From Bacteroidales bacterium (GTDB taxonomy: Bacteria > Bacteroidota > Bacteroidia > Bacteroidales > GCA-2748055): 37,392 nucleotides of DNA. Every line of letters begins with the position of its first letter. The stretch's first letter is position 1. Positions 15,522 through 23,659 of this stretch are shown here, piece by piece. The notes below the pieces were generated by a model. The model was not told where the DNA came from and ran no database searches. It was given only the letters and a program-made list of their open reading frames with translations. A program made the translations under genes and the position numbers. Where the stretch lies: the NCBI GenBank assembly GCA_029938715.1, contig JAOZUK010000027.1, forward strand, positions 1-37,392, read 5' to 3'.

Positions 15522-16208
15522 ATGGTTACAATACTTAATGATGAGCAACACGACTTTCAACCCGAAGCAGTTAATAGCTATTCCATCGGATGGAAGGTGA
15601 TCTGGAAATACTTTGTGGAGCTTCTGGTAATAGGCATTGTATATATGGTCCTCAGTGGACCCATAAGTGTACTTCAGTGGCAGGTGGATAAAATCGCCTG
15701 GTTCCTGGTGCCTATGGTCATGTTTGGAATCGCTTATGGTGTTTTTGTAGCAGGGCCCATAAGTTATGGAGCAAACTGGGTATTCCTTAAGGCTGTACGT
15801 GGGGAACGGATCGAGATTCGGGATATGTTTGTGGTATTTCAAAAGAATTATTGGAACGCTGTTATCGCCAACATCGTGGTGGGAGTGATTGTGGGTCTGG
15901 GAATAGTAATGCTGATTGTACCTGGAATCATTTTTGCCTGCAGACTGGCCTTTGTTCCTTTTCTTGTGGTGGACAGGGAGATGGATGTGATGGATGCCTT
16001 AAGGGTTTCATGGGATATGACAAGGGGATATGGCTGGCAGATCTTCTTTATGGGATTCATGGCCTTCTTTGTGGTCATTGGCGGACTGATCTGCCTGGGC
16101 GTAGGAGTTATTATTTCCGTCATGTGGATCAGTGCAGCTTTTGCAGCCATCTACCATGCGGTGGAATTGAAAAACGGAATTCCAAAGATCAGATATACGG
16201 GGGAATAG
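15522..16208 (+). CDS. Polytopic membrane protein of the DUF975 / GDPD-membrane-domain type
   Basis: 228 residues with about six membrane helices arranged as in small membrane proteins annotated DUF975 or glycerophosphoryl-diester-phosphodiesterase membrane domain. A soluble N-terminus is followed by WKYFVELLVIGIVYMVLSGP, FLVPMVMFGIAYGVFVAGPI, NAVIANIVVGVIVGLGIVML (then IVPGIIFACRLAFVPFLVVD) and QIFFMGFMAFFVVIGGLICL. The IVPGI-x-F-x-x-R-x-x-F-x-P-F-L-V-V-D stretch is the family's best-conserved motif. There is no catalytic domain. The frame is open back to a TTG at 15471, but the ATG at 15522 fits the -7 element. It is convergent with the deacetylase gene (18 nt between stops). Confidence 0.8.
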   Translation: MVTILNDEQHDFQPEAVNSYSIGWKVIWKYFVELLVIGIVYMVLSGPISVLQWQVDKIAWFLVPMVMFGIAYGVFVAGPISYGANWVFLKAVRGERIEIRDMFVVFQKNYWNAVIANIVVGVIVGLGIVMLIVPGIIFACRLAFVPFLVVDREMDVMDALRVSWDMTRGYGWQIFFMGFMAFFVVIGGLICLGVGVIISVMWISAAFAAIYHAVELKNGIPKIRYTGE

Positions 16209-16226
16209 TCAAGCTATTTCCGGGGA

Positions 16227-17165
16227 TCAAGGATGCATCACCTCCTTGATCTCCTTCCATCCCACCAGCTGAATCTCATTCTTCTTTAAGAGTTCACGAA
16301 ACTCATTGCTGCTTATCAGATCCAGGTCATTTTGCCGCCAGGTGGATCCAAAGGCTGGATGATTGATGGCCACACTCTGCATCTCTGCGTTGTCAATGGC
16401 CACATGCACGATCAGCTGGTTTAATCCGGGGTCCATCTTCTCAACCATCTCCTCATAGGCTTCAAGCCAGGTTACCCCTGGCTTTTCTTCATTTAACATA
16501 AAGAACCCGTCCACCAGCACAAACTCCTCTTTTACCAACTCCCTCATCTCTTCAGGGATTCCCATAAGCATCATCCGGGGGACAAAAACCGGAAGATGGT
16601 ACTCCATCCCAAGTTTCATATAGATCTGAACCAGATCAGGTGTTGCAAGAACGCTTCCCATATGGGTATCGAGATGACTGGGATGGATCCCCAGCGACAT
16701 GGCTCGTTCAATCTGTGCCCTGATCTCTTTTTCCACCTCCTCAGGCCGGGCATGTTCTCCGACCTCCTCCACCGACGCATAGAAATAGCCATTCTCGTCC
16801 AGCAGACTAGGAATCTCGGATGCTGGAAGGACTCCCCCCCACTTATAGTAATCCCATTCGGCGGTCAGGGTGATATGGATTCCCAAATCCACCTGGGGAT
16901 TCTCCTTATAGTACCTGGCAAAATCGTTGGTCCAGGGACATGGAACCATGATGCTGCCTGAGCTGATCCCCCTGTTTTCATATGCAGTTATGGATGCCTG
17001 ATTCACAGACTGGGCCAATCCAATGTCATCGGCATGGATAATCAGGAGTTTGGCATCGGGGGCATATCCCAGCTTTTCGGCCAGGGTGGTTTGATCCTGT
17101 GCAGGGCTGACCACACTGGTCAGAAACAGTGCTGTAACAAGAGTTGTGAGAATAAGGTTTTTCAT
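16227..17165 (-). CDS. Exported ChbG/YdjC-family carbohydrate deacetylase
   Basis: 312 residues. Signal peptide residues 1-22 (ending VVSPAQ). The YdjC/ChbG fold motifs are intact: H44-A-D46-D47-IG (metal binding and catalysis), ISSGSIMVPCPW (68-78), LGIHITL (H97), and PSHLDTHMG with H164, D166 and H168. A C-terminal IVHVAID strand follows. ChbG proteins remove N-acetyl groups from chito-oligosaccharides and are usually cytoplasmic. This one carries an export signal, so it would act in the periplasm or at the surface on an unidentified glycan. It has its own likely promoter (17225-17255) and no sugar-utilisation genes nearby. Confidence 0.9.
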   Translation of the reverse strand: MKNLILTTLVTALFLTSVVSPAQDQTTLAEKLGYAPDAKLLIIHADDIGLAQSVNQASITAYENRGISSGSIMVPCPWTNDFARYYKENPQVDLGIHITLTAEWDYYKWGGVLPASEIPSLLDENGYFYASVEEVGEHARPEEVEKEIRAQIERAMSLGIHPSHLDTHMGSVLATPDLVQIYMKLGMEYHLPVFVPRMMLMGIPEEMRELVKEEFVLVDGFFMLNEEKPGVTWLEAYEEMVEKMDPGLNQLIVHVAIDNAEMQSVAINHPAFGSTWRQNDLDLISSNEFRELLKKNEIQLVGWKEIKEVMHP

Positions 17166-17224
17166 AAGGTTTTAGATTTAGGTGATAAGATAAACCAGAA
17201 TAAGAATCAGCAAGTCTTTCTTTA

Positions 17225-17255
17225 TAAAAATATGAAAAGGAGCTAACTATTCAAA
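17225..17255 (-). promoter_or_regulatory. Probable promoter of the ChbG/YdjC-type gene
   Basis: On the minus strand: TTTG (17255-17252), a 19-nt spacer, then TATTTTTA (17232-17225), 7 of 8 positions of TAnnTTTG. The -7 element ends 59 nt before the start codon at 17165. Confidence 0.4.
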
Positions 17256-17347
17256 GCCCGATAAACGCTGGGGGTTCACAGTGGACGCAGAATAAGTGTG
17301 ACCTTTGTTTTTCCCATCAGTATTAAGTTGAAATAGATCGGGATAAG

Positions 17348-18106
17348 CTAGCGTTCATTTAATAGCTGGCCTGAGAATAGCGTTTCAATCTCACAATCTT
17401 CAATGGCTCGGTTGTAGATATAGAGATCGTCCACGTATCCTTTGTAGTACTCATCCAATCGCAGTGTCTTTCCAATGCATATATCCAGGTTATTTCTGGT
17501 GGAATTGGGAAATTGCTGGGTATTGGATTGAAAAAGGCTCCCGTCATAATAGAGAGACATCTGTTGTTGATTGCTGTCATAAATCATGGCCACATGGTGC
17601 CATTGATCATCCCAGATCCCATTGATGGTGCACATCAGGAAGGTGGATCCTTCTCTTATGGCGCCATGCAGTACCGTATCGCCACAGGCAAATGAAAATG
17701 GATAGGGAGTTGAAATGATTTCATTCCATTTCTGGAGGACACGTACGGCAGCTTTTCTGCCCTGTCTGGGGTTTGTTGATTTCACCCAGAAAAGGATGGA
17801 GTAACTCTCCGTTCTTGCATCCCAGTTCAGATCCTCGCTGTGCGGGATGGTGATAAAACTTTCCTGGCCCAGAAGATAGAGGCATTTATTGGCCTGACCG
17901 TTCCGGTCGGCCCTGTATTCCACATTGGTTTCTGTTCCATGGTTTTTGTCTTCTACAGCGTTCCTGGCATTTCCGTTAAACAGGTACCTGGCCACCAGCT
18001 CTTTCTCCAGATCAATTTCCTGAGCATAAACCTGAACCCTGCCCAGGGAACACATAACCTCAATCGCTATATATATTTTAATCAGATGGGATAAGAATTC
18101 TTTCAT
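17348..18106 (-). CDS. Secreted LamG-like jellyroll (concanavalin-A-like) protein, paralogue B
   Basis: 252 residues with a signal peptide (residues 1-29, ending VQVYAQ). The mature part is one LamG-fold domain: LVARYLFNGNARNAVEDKNH, SFITIPHSEDLNWDARTESY, YSILFWVKS, WHHVAMIYDSNQQQMSLYYD, and the closing YVDDLYIYNRAIEDCEIETL. Such domains bind glycans or proteins; no catalytic residues are apparent. It has no T9SS sorting domain. Its start codon overlaps the stop of paralogue A (ATGA, 18103-18106), so translation is coupled. It is the last gene of the OmpA/PorP-SprF module. The 182 nt downstream (17166-17347) hold the deacetylase promoter. Confidence 0.85.
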   Translation of the reverse strand: MKEFLSHLIKIYIAIEVMCSLGRVQVYAQEIDLEKELVARYLFNGNARNAVEDKNHGTETNVEYRADRNGQANKCLYLLGQESFITIPHSEDLNWDARTESYSILFWVKSTNPRQGRKAAVRVLQKWNEIISTPYPFSFACGDTVLHGAIREGSTFLMCTINGIWDDQWHHVAMIYDSNQQQMSLYYDGSLFQSNTQQFPNSTRNNLDICIGKTLRLDEYYKGYVDDLYIYNRAIEDCEIETLFSGQLLNER

Positions 18107-18843
18107 CTTTGCTCGAGTAGTTGCCCTGAATAGAGAGCTTCGATTTCACAAGCGTCGATGGCTCTGTTGTAGAAGTAGAGATCATCGAAATATCCCTGGT
18201 AGAAACCTTCCACCACAGGTGTATAGGTCCGGCCTATATATATATCTGCATTATTCGAAGTGGAGCCGTTGAAGGTACGGGTTTTTGAGACCACCAGATC
18301 TCCATTCAGATAGGAGGAGAGCGTATTTGTTTCATGAGAATAGACCATGGCTGCATGTTGCCATTCTCCATCCCAGGGATTGTTGAGGGTGCATGCCATA
18401 CCTCCGGAAGTATGATCAAAAATGTTTGCTGCCATAGATTCCGTGGAGAGTTGAAAAGAAAAGGGGTATGATTCAGAAAGAAGCTCACTCCATTTAGATA
18501 AGATCCTCCTGCTGGTACTGGAGCCACCTGTGGGATCGGGAGATTTAATCCAAAATGCAATGGAATAGCTCTCCGATCGGGCATCCCAGTTCAGATCCTC
18601 GGTATGAGGGATGGTAATATAGCTTGTCTCGCCTGTCATAAAAACGCAGGTAGCGGCATTGCCAAACCGGTCTGTTTCGTACCGAACACTGGTTTCGATC
18701 CCATGGTTATTATCCTCCACCTCGTTACGTGCATTTCCATTAAACAGGTACCGGGCCACCAGTTCATTTTCAAGATCTATTTCCTGGGCGTTTCCGGTAA
18801 AAGTTGCAAAACAAAGCAAAAGTGTCAATATAAGTGATTTCAT
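18103..18843 (-). CDS. Secreted LamG-like jellyroll protein, paralogue A
   Basis: 246 residues. Signal peptide residues 1-19 (ending FTGNAQ). One LamG-fold domain, near-identical at the start to paralogue B (EIDL.NELVARYLFNGNARN, ITIPHTEDLNWDARSESYSI), diverging in the middle, and converging again at YFDDLYFYNRAIDACEIEAL and YSGQLLEQ at the C-terminus. A tandem duplication is the obvious origin. Two conserved cysteines (the CVFM and DACEIE regions) occur in both copies, with another near TCTI/ACTL, suggesting disulphides in an exported protein. It follows the type B sorting-domain gene by 5 nt. Glycan or surface-protein binding is inferred from the fold only. Confidence 0.85.
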   Translation of the reverse strand: MKSLILTLLLCFATFTGNAQEIDLENELVARYLFNGNARNEVEDNNHGIETSVRYETDRFGNAATCVFMTGETSYITIPHTEDLNWDARSESYSIAFWIKSPDPTGGSSTSRRILSKWSELLSESYPFSFQLSTESMAANIFDHTSGGMACTLNNPWDGEWQHAAMVYSHETNTLSSYLNGDLVVSKTRTFNGSTSNNADIYIGRTYTPVVEGFYQGYFDDLYFYNRAIDACEIEALYSGQLLEQR

Positions 18844-18848
18844 CCTTT

Positions 18849-19961
18849 CTACTCTCGTTTAAGATAGACATACCCTTTGTACTCTCCTGAAAGGCCAGGT
18901 GTGATCAGTACATACCAGTATGTGTTAGAGGGTAATGGATTGTTATCCATATCCCTGCCATTCCACTCATTATGGTACTCCTCACTGCTGAAAACTTCCT
19001 TTCCTGAACGATCAAATATGAGTAGGGAGCTATAGGAGGGCAGAGCTGTGATTTCAAAGTTGTCATTGATCTCATCCCCGTTAGGTGTAAACACATTGGG
19101 AATTTTAAATTCTCCAGGGGGTATTATGGGGTCGTCGGTAAAACTGAGGATAAACAGTTCTTTAGACGGACAACCCGTAAGGGTAGAAAGAAGGGTGCAG
19201 GTATAGGTTGTGGATAGATTGCTGTTTACTTCAGGGGAGCGACAATCATAACAGGAGAGGCCCGAACCGGGGGACCAGGAGTAAGAGGCTCCTTCGCTGG
19301 CTTCCAGGGTGATGGGAAGATCCGAGGTAGTGAGTGTCTCGTTTAGCATCACGGTGGAAACCAGTAAATCATCAATGACCAGGTTGTCAATTAGAATGTT
19401 CCCGCTGGTGGAAGAGGCCTCTGAGAAGTTCACCTCAAAGGTTAGATAATTAACCTCAGATTCGGGTTTTATGGTCATTGAAATGGTTTCCCATTGAGTG
19501 TTCAGGATAGGTTCAGTATCCAGCAATAATTCACCCTTGTCTGAACTGGAGCTGCTGCCGTATACCATAAGTTTTACAGAAGCTCTATAGAAGATAAATC
19601 CTTCTCCAAAAACATAGTGACCCAGGTCGTCCCGCGATGCCAGATCCATATGGAAGGAATAGCATAAGCCAGCCTCCAGGGGTTGGAGCAATGGAGCCTG
19701 GCAATTTTCAAAGCTGTTGGGATTTTCGATACTGCCAGATCCCCTGGCCACCAGGGTGATGTATGTTTCACCTTCTGAGGCAGGAAAATGATCGCAATCC
19801 AGAGGTTCAGTATCGGGAGTGCTGACCAGATCAAAAGGAAGCCACTCAGGTGGGGTGATCCCTATTCCGGGAGGCCCTTCGAAAGAGGGATTGGTAAGGT
19901 ACTGACCTGCCAATAGGGTCGTTTGTAAAATGAGAATCATAAGGAAGATATACTGCTTCAT
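18849..19961 (-). CDS. Secreted protein with T9SS type B (gliding-motility-associated) C-terminal domain
   Basis: 370 residues. Signal peptide residues 1-19 (ending TTLLAGQ). N-terminal domain (about 20-210) starts YLTNPSFEGPPGIGITPPEW, the 'NPSFE' type of carbohydrate-binding jellyroll. Residues about 215-275 are a Cys-containing Ig/PKD-like linker (SYSWSPGSGLSCYDCRSPEV). The last ~90 residues are the CHU_C / type B sorting domain: FKIPNVFTPNGDEINDNFEI, LLIFDRSGKEVFSS, WNGRDMDNNPLPSNTYWYVL. Type B cargo usually needs a cognate PorP/SprF protein, and one is encoded 27 nt upstream. The frame extends to a TTG at 19985; the ATG at 19961 places the signal peptide correctly. Confidence 0.9.
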   Translation of the reverse strand: MKQYIFLMILILQTTLLAGQYLTNPSFEGPPGIGITPPEWLPFDLVSTPDTEPLDCDHFPASEGETYITLVARGSGSIENPNSFENCQAPLLQPLEAGLCYSFHMDLASRDDLGHYVFGEGFIFYRASVKLMVYGSSSSSDKGELLLDTEPILNTQWETISMTIKPESEVNYLTFEVNFSEASSTSGNILIDNLVIDDLLVSTVMLNETLTTSDLPITLEASEGASYSWSPGSGLSCYDCRSPEVNSNLSTTYTCTLLSTLTGCPSKELFILSFTDDPIIPPGEFKIPNVFTPNGDEINDNFEITALPSYSSLLIFDRSGKEVFSSEEYHNEWNGRDMDNNPLPSNTYWYVLITPGLSGEYKGYVYLKRE

Positions 19962-19988
19962 TTTCTTTATTCTATAGCATTCCAATTA

Positions 19989-20939
19989 TTAAAATCCTTC
20001 CAGCCTCCGCATTCCCAGGTTAAGTCCCAAATGGATCCCATGGGATCCAGCACTGTAACTTATCATGGGCGACAGATTGGCTTCAAAACTGTAGGCCAGG
20101 TAAAATCGCCGAATCTTTAAACCTGCTGAAATGGCAAGCGCTTTATAGGAACGGTAGGTCAGGGCAATCCAGTGAACATGTTGAAGGTAAGCCTTGGCCT
20201 GGATGTCATATTCCAGCGACTCGTAATCCAGGTACCTGATGTTTAGTGAGGGTTCAATCTTAAACTCTTCCATGCTGCGAAAGAGGTAGCCCCCGTGAAG
20301 GATATAATCCTGTTTTACGGTCTCTCCCGGATTTACTTTATCCTCCAGGGGAATCAGGTGGTTGGCTGCAAATCCTGCAAAATAGTTGGATCCATAGTAG
20401 TACGCTCCAAAATTTGCATTGAAATTAAGATAAGACTCCTTCCCATTACCCAACAAAGGATCCCCGGGTGTAATTGGATCCCACACCGATCCGTTAAGAA
20501 CAGTTTGCTCGGCACTTCCCGACAGCCCGAAAGAGAGTCTTGAATTGTCCAGAATCAGGTGATAGGCATAGGCAAGGTTCACCCCCCTGCTGGCCACAGG
20601 CCCGTTCTGGTCGGAATAGAGCCCGAAACCAAGCCCCACGCGTTCCTTGGTTTTCAGGCTGCTTTTGTTTATAAACATCTTGGGATTGTAGAAGTCAAAA
20701 TTACCCATCCTAAGGCTGGTGCTGGCCAGGAGAGTACCAGGTGATTGATTGATACCCAACCACTGTTTCTGGTAAGAGATGGCTGCCACAGGGAAGAACT
20801 CACTTCCTGCTGTGGCCGGATTGGTAAATACCTGGTGAAGCTGATGGTTCCTGTAAATAATGTTATGCTGAGCTCTCAGCAGTTGACTTCCAGCCAGTAA
20901 GGTAAAACCAATTGCGACTATTCTTAAGTAGGTTCTCAA
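19989..20939 (-). CDS. PorP/SprF-family T9SS outer-membrane protein
   Basis: 316 residues. Signal peptide residues 1-23 (ending LLRAQ). The family pattern is clear: HQVFTNPATAGSEFFPVAAI near the start, SYQKQWLGINQSPGTLLAST, VGLGFGLYSDQNGPVASRGV with NLAYAYHL, and the C-terminal barrel strands ending SYSAGSHGIHLGLNLG. PorP/SprF proteins are 14-stranded outer-membrane barrels that attach to type IX exported cargo and pair specifically with type B C-terminal domains. Its neighbour downstream carries exactly such a domain and the upstream neighbour (5 nt) is an OmpA-like protein, so the three probably form one surface complex. Confidence 0.92.
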   Translation of the reverse strand: MRTYLRIVAIGFTLLAGSQLLRAQHNIIYRNHQLHQVFTNPATAGSEFFPVAAISYQKQWLGINQSPGTLLASTSLRMGNFDFYNPKMFINKSSLKTKERVGLGFGLYSDQNGPVASRGVNLAYAYHLILDNSRLSFGLSGSAEQTVLNGSVWDPITPGDPLLGNGKESYLNFNANFGAYYYGSNYFAGFAANHLIPLEDKVNPGETVKQDYILHGGYLFRSMEEFKIEPSLNIRYLDYESLEYDIQAKAYLQHVHWIALTYRSYKALAISAGLKIRRFYLAYSFEANLSPMISYSAGSHGIHLGLNLGMRRLEGF

Positions 20940-20943
20940 TATG

Positions 20944-22170
20944 TTAGGGTTTCGGCATGTTTATTTCCAGAATCCTGAATGCTACCCTGCGATTCAGACT
21001 TCTTCCGGTTTCGGTTCTGTTATCAGAAAGGGGACGGGTATATCCGTAGCCTTCAAAACTAATACGGTCTTTCTCCAATCCATTCTCAACCAGGTAATCA
21101 GCCACTGCTTTGGCACGTTCAAGGGAGAGTGAAATGTTGTATTCATAAGTACCCATATTGTCAGTATGGCCCTCTATGACAATGGATAATTCCCTGAATT
21201 TACGAAGCTGATCATTTAACCTGCCAAGCTCAGTATACGAGGCTTCCAGCAATTTCGATTCATCAAATTCAAAGAAAATATTATTTAATACAACGGAACT
21301 GTCCCGATCTACCTTTTCAATCTCAATAACCGTTGTATCAGGTTCTATTGCTGGAGTTTGATCTTCAACCACTTCCTCCACCTTTTCAGTTTCCTTTGGA
21401 GGGGGAATATATAATGAAGCTTTTATCACACTGACCATATCAATGTAATAATATGCGGCACGCTCAAGCTCGTGCAGGTTCCATTTGGCCATCATTTCAC
21501 TCTGGTGAAACACTGCACTTTTCCGGACAGATTGATCCGGCAGAAAATTCCCAAGGACCATATGGGATTCATTGCCTTTGGCTCGATAGGTACCTTCAAG
21601 CTTGATCCATGAAATAGAATCAAGTGTGGAATTGCGGAACCTGAGTTGGGGCCGAAGTTCAAACATTTGCTTCTCCTTTTTTAGAAACAGCTGTTTGCAA
21701 CCGAAATAAACATTAAAGTTATTGATGGCAGTAGTTGATTCGGGATCGAGGGCAATATGCAGGCTCACCCTGTAAGTTGTATCCTTCTGTAATGTTTCCT
21801 GCAGCGGGACCTGTATATACTCCCTGATGTTCTCGACCCCCCTGAGTGGATTGGTCCTGAGACAGAAGATACCCACATAGGCTTCACCATCGAAAGGCAA
21901 CAATCCACCGATGTATTTACTGTAATAGAACTCTGGCTCACCTCTTGTGGAAAACTCAATGTAATCGGGAGTGTCATTTTTAAGGCATCTGGTCCAGTTA
22001 TCAGTGCCACTAAGGCTTTGGAAATCCACCTTCTCTTCAAAAGATGGATTTATAACCAGGTTGCCTGACTGGGCGAGAGCCATACCATATTGAAACAGAA
22101 TAATTGCCACAGCCAGCTTTACACGGGAGGGAAAGAGTAATTGCTTATGAGAGAGAATACCGGGGTGCAT
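20944..22170 (-). CDS. OmpA-family protein with N-terminal NPSFE jellyroll
   Basis: 408 residues. A signal peptide ends near residue 34 (FQYGMALAQS). Residues about 35-245 form a jellyroll-like domain beginning GNLVINPSFEEKVDF, related in its opening to the type B cargo protein in the same operon (NPSFE). A Pro/Glu/Val-rich linker (IPPPKETEKVEEVVEDQTPA) leads to a C-terminal OmpA domain (about 290-400): NIFFEFDESKLLEASYTELG, VIEGHTDNMGTYEYNISLSL, RISFEGYGYTRPL, LNRRVAF. The peptidoglycan-binding Asp (HTDN) and Arg (NRRV) are present. It should anchor the surface complex to the cell wall. First gene of the five-gene minus-strand operon. Confidence 0.9.
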   Translation of the reverse strand: MHPGILSHKQLLFPSRVKLAVAIILFQYGMALAQSGNLVINPSFEEKVDFQSLSGTDNWTRCLKNDTPDYIEFSTRGEPEFYYSKYIGGLLPFDGEAYVGIFCLRTNPLRGVENIREYIQVPLQETLQKDTTYRVSLHIALDPESTTAINNFNVYFGCKQLFLKKEKQMFELRPQLRFRNSTLDSISWIKLEGTYRAKGNESHMVLGNFLPDQSVRKSAVFHQSEMMAKWNLHELERAAYYYIDMVSVIKASLYIPPPKETEKVEEVVEDQTPAIEPDTTVIEIEKVDRDSSVVLNNIFFEFDESKLLEASYTELGRLNDQLRKFRELSIVIEGHTDNMGTYEYNISLSLERAKAVADYLVENGLEKDRISFEGYGYTRPLSDNRTETGRSLNRRVAFRILEINMPKP

Positions 22171-22241
22171 TCAGGCATATAAGTTTAAGGTGGTAAAAAT
22201 AGAAACAATCGTTAGAATTACTATTGATACAGAGAAGACTA

Positions 22242-22273
22242 TTGTATGATATGGCCAATATTGCCTAAATTTA
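22242..22273 (+). promoter_or_regulatory. Probable promoter of the Tat-signal aminotransferase gene
   Basis: TTG (22242-22244), a 21-nt spacer, then TAAATTTA (22266-22273), 7 of 8 positions of TAnnTTTG. The element ends 22 nt before the ATG at 22296. Confidence 0.4.
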
Positions 22274-22295
22274 GTTGCCAACTAAACCACAGGTC

Positions 22296-23654
22296 ATGAA
22301 AACCAAACCATTTACCAGGAGAAAATTTATTACCAGCACGTCTGTTGGAGCTGCCGGAGCCATGCTTGCTCCCACTCTGCCTTTACTGGGTAGGTCTAAG
22401 GAATTGGTTGGTTCGCAGTTAGCCATTCAAGGGGGTAGTCCAGTTCGAACAGAAGGCTGGTTAAATTGGCCCGTATGGAATAAGGAGGCTGAAAAGCCCA
22501 TGTTGGATCTCCTTCGCAGTGGGAACTGGTACCGTGGCGATGGCAACAAGTGCATTGAGTTCGAGGAGAAGTATGCCCAGTTAATCGGAGCCAAGCGAGT
22601 GGTGGCTACGTCAAGTGGTTCAACCGCTTTAATTGCAGCGCTGCATACTGTGGGAGTGGATGCCGGGGATGAGGTCATTGTCTCCCCATATACATTTATT
22701 GCCACTTACAATGTGGTGTTTAACCAGAAGGCACTGCCCGTTTTTGTCGATACAGACCAGGAAACATTTACCCTCAATCCACATAAGATAGAGGAGAAGA
22801 TAAACGAGCGTACAAGGGCCATACTACCGGTCCATATTTTCGGACTGCCAGCCGATATGAATCGGATCCTGGCCATTGCGGCCAAACATGAGCTCGCCGT
22901 GGTTGAGGATGCTTGCCAGGCCTGGCTGGCCGAATATGATCATAAGATGTGTGGCACGCTGGGCGACCTGGGATGTTTCAGTTTCCAGAACTCCAAACAT
23001 ATACCCTCAGGAGAGGGAGGGGCCATTGTGGGAAATAGTGATGAGTATGTGGATCGCTGTTTTGCTTACCACAACTGTGGAAGGCCCCATGGCAAGACCA
23101 TGGCCGGGATGCCCGATTATGTGATCAGGGGATCCAATAAGCGCATGACCGAATTACAGGCCGGGATTCTTTTATCTCAGATGGAACGGGCCAGGCAGGA
23201 TGCTGACAAACGGTTGGAAAATGCCCTCTACCTGGATTCGAAGTTGAAAGAGATTCCGGGAATCATTCCCTATAAACTTTCTGAGGGAGCCACCCGGTCC
23301 TCTTACCATTTCTACCCCTTTCGTTATAAAAAGGAACATTTTGACGGTCTTTCCAGGGATAAATTCAGGGCTGCCATTAGTGCTGAAGGAATTCCCAGTT
23401 ATGGCGGGTATGGCAAACAATACTTTGATGGACTGATCGAAGAGGCGATCAGTTCAAGGGGATATAAACGGCTCTTTTCGGAACAGCGTCTGAAGAGGTA
23501 CAGGGAGGAGTTGCATCATCTGCCCGATACTGATCAGTTAACCGGTGAGGGAGTAATGCTTTTCCAAAACATGCTTCTGGCAGATCGCAAGGATATGGAT
23601 GATATTATTCAAGCTGTTCAAAAGGTATATGAGAACAGAAAGCAACTGATTTAG
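22296..23654 (+). CDS. DegT/DnrJ/EryC1/StrS-family PLP aminotransferase with Tat signal
   Basis: 452 residues. Residues 6-32 are a twin-arginine signal (FTRRKFITSTS, then a hydrophobic stretch GAAGAMLAPTLPLLG). The rest is a complete fold-type I DegT aminotransferase: SSGSTALIAALHTVGVDAGD (phosphate loop), VIVSPYTFIATYNV, VEDACQAW with cofactor Asp205, and FSFQNSKHIPSGEGG with Schiff-base Lys234. Family members aminate keto-sugars in NDP-sugar pathways. Those act in the cytoplasm, so export is odd and the substrate is unknown. No sugar-nucleotide genes are nearby. The frame extends to a TTG at 22275, but the ATG at 22296 gives a normal Tat peptide. Confidence 0.9.
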   Translation: MKTKPFTRRKFITSTSVGAAGAMLAPTLPLLGRSKELVGSQLAIQGGSPVRTEGWLNWPVWNKEAEKPMLDLLRSGNWYRGDGNKCIEFEEKYAQLIGAKRVVATSSGSTALIAALHTVGVDAGDEVIVSPYTFIATYNVVFNQKALPVFVDTDQETFTLNPHKIEEKINERTRAILPVHIFGLPADMNRILAIAAKHELAVVEDACQAWLAEYDHKMCGTLGDLGCFSFQNSKHIPSGEGGAIVGNSDEYVDRCFAYHNCGRPHGKTMAGMPDYVIRGSNKRMTELQAGILLSQMERARQDADKRLENALYLDSKLKEIPGIIPYKLSEGATRSSYHFYPFRYKKEHFDGLSRDKFRAAISAEGIPSYGGYGKQYFDGLIEEAISSRGYKRLFSEQRLKRYREELHHLPDTDQLTGEGVMLFQNMLLADRKDMDDIIQAVQKVYENRKQLI

Positions 23655-23659
23655 GGAAT

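Noticed and set aside
15848..16150. 100-codon minus-strand open frame inside the 15522-16208 membrane-protein gene
   Set aside because: Low-complexity I/T/P/K-rich translation typical of the antisense of a hydrophobic gene; no signal or motif.
17273..17312. Hairpin GGTTCACA...TGTGACC followed by TTTGTTTTT on the plus strand
   Set aside because: It looks like a terminator, but there is no plus-strand gene upstream for it to serve and one arm has a bulge; no ncRNA promoter was found.
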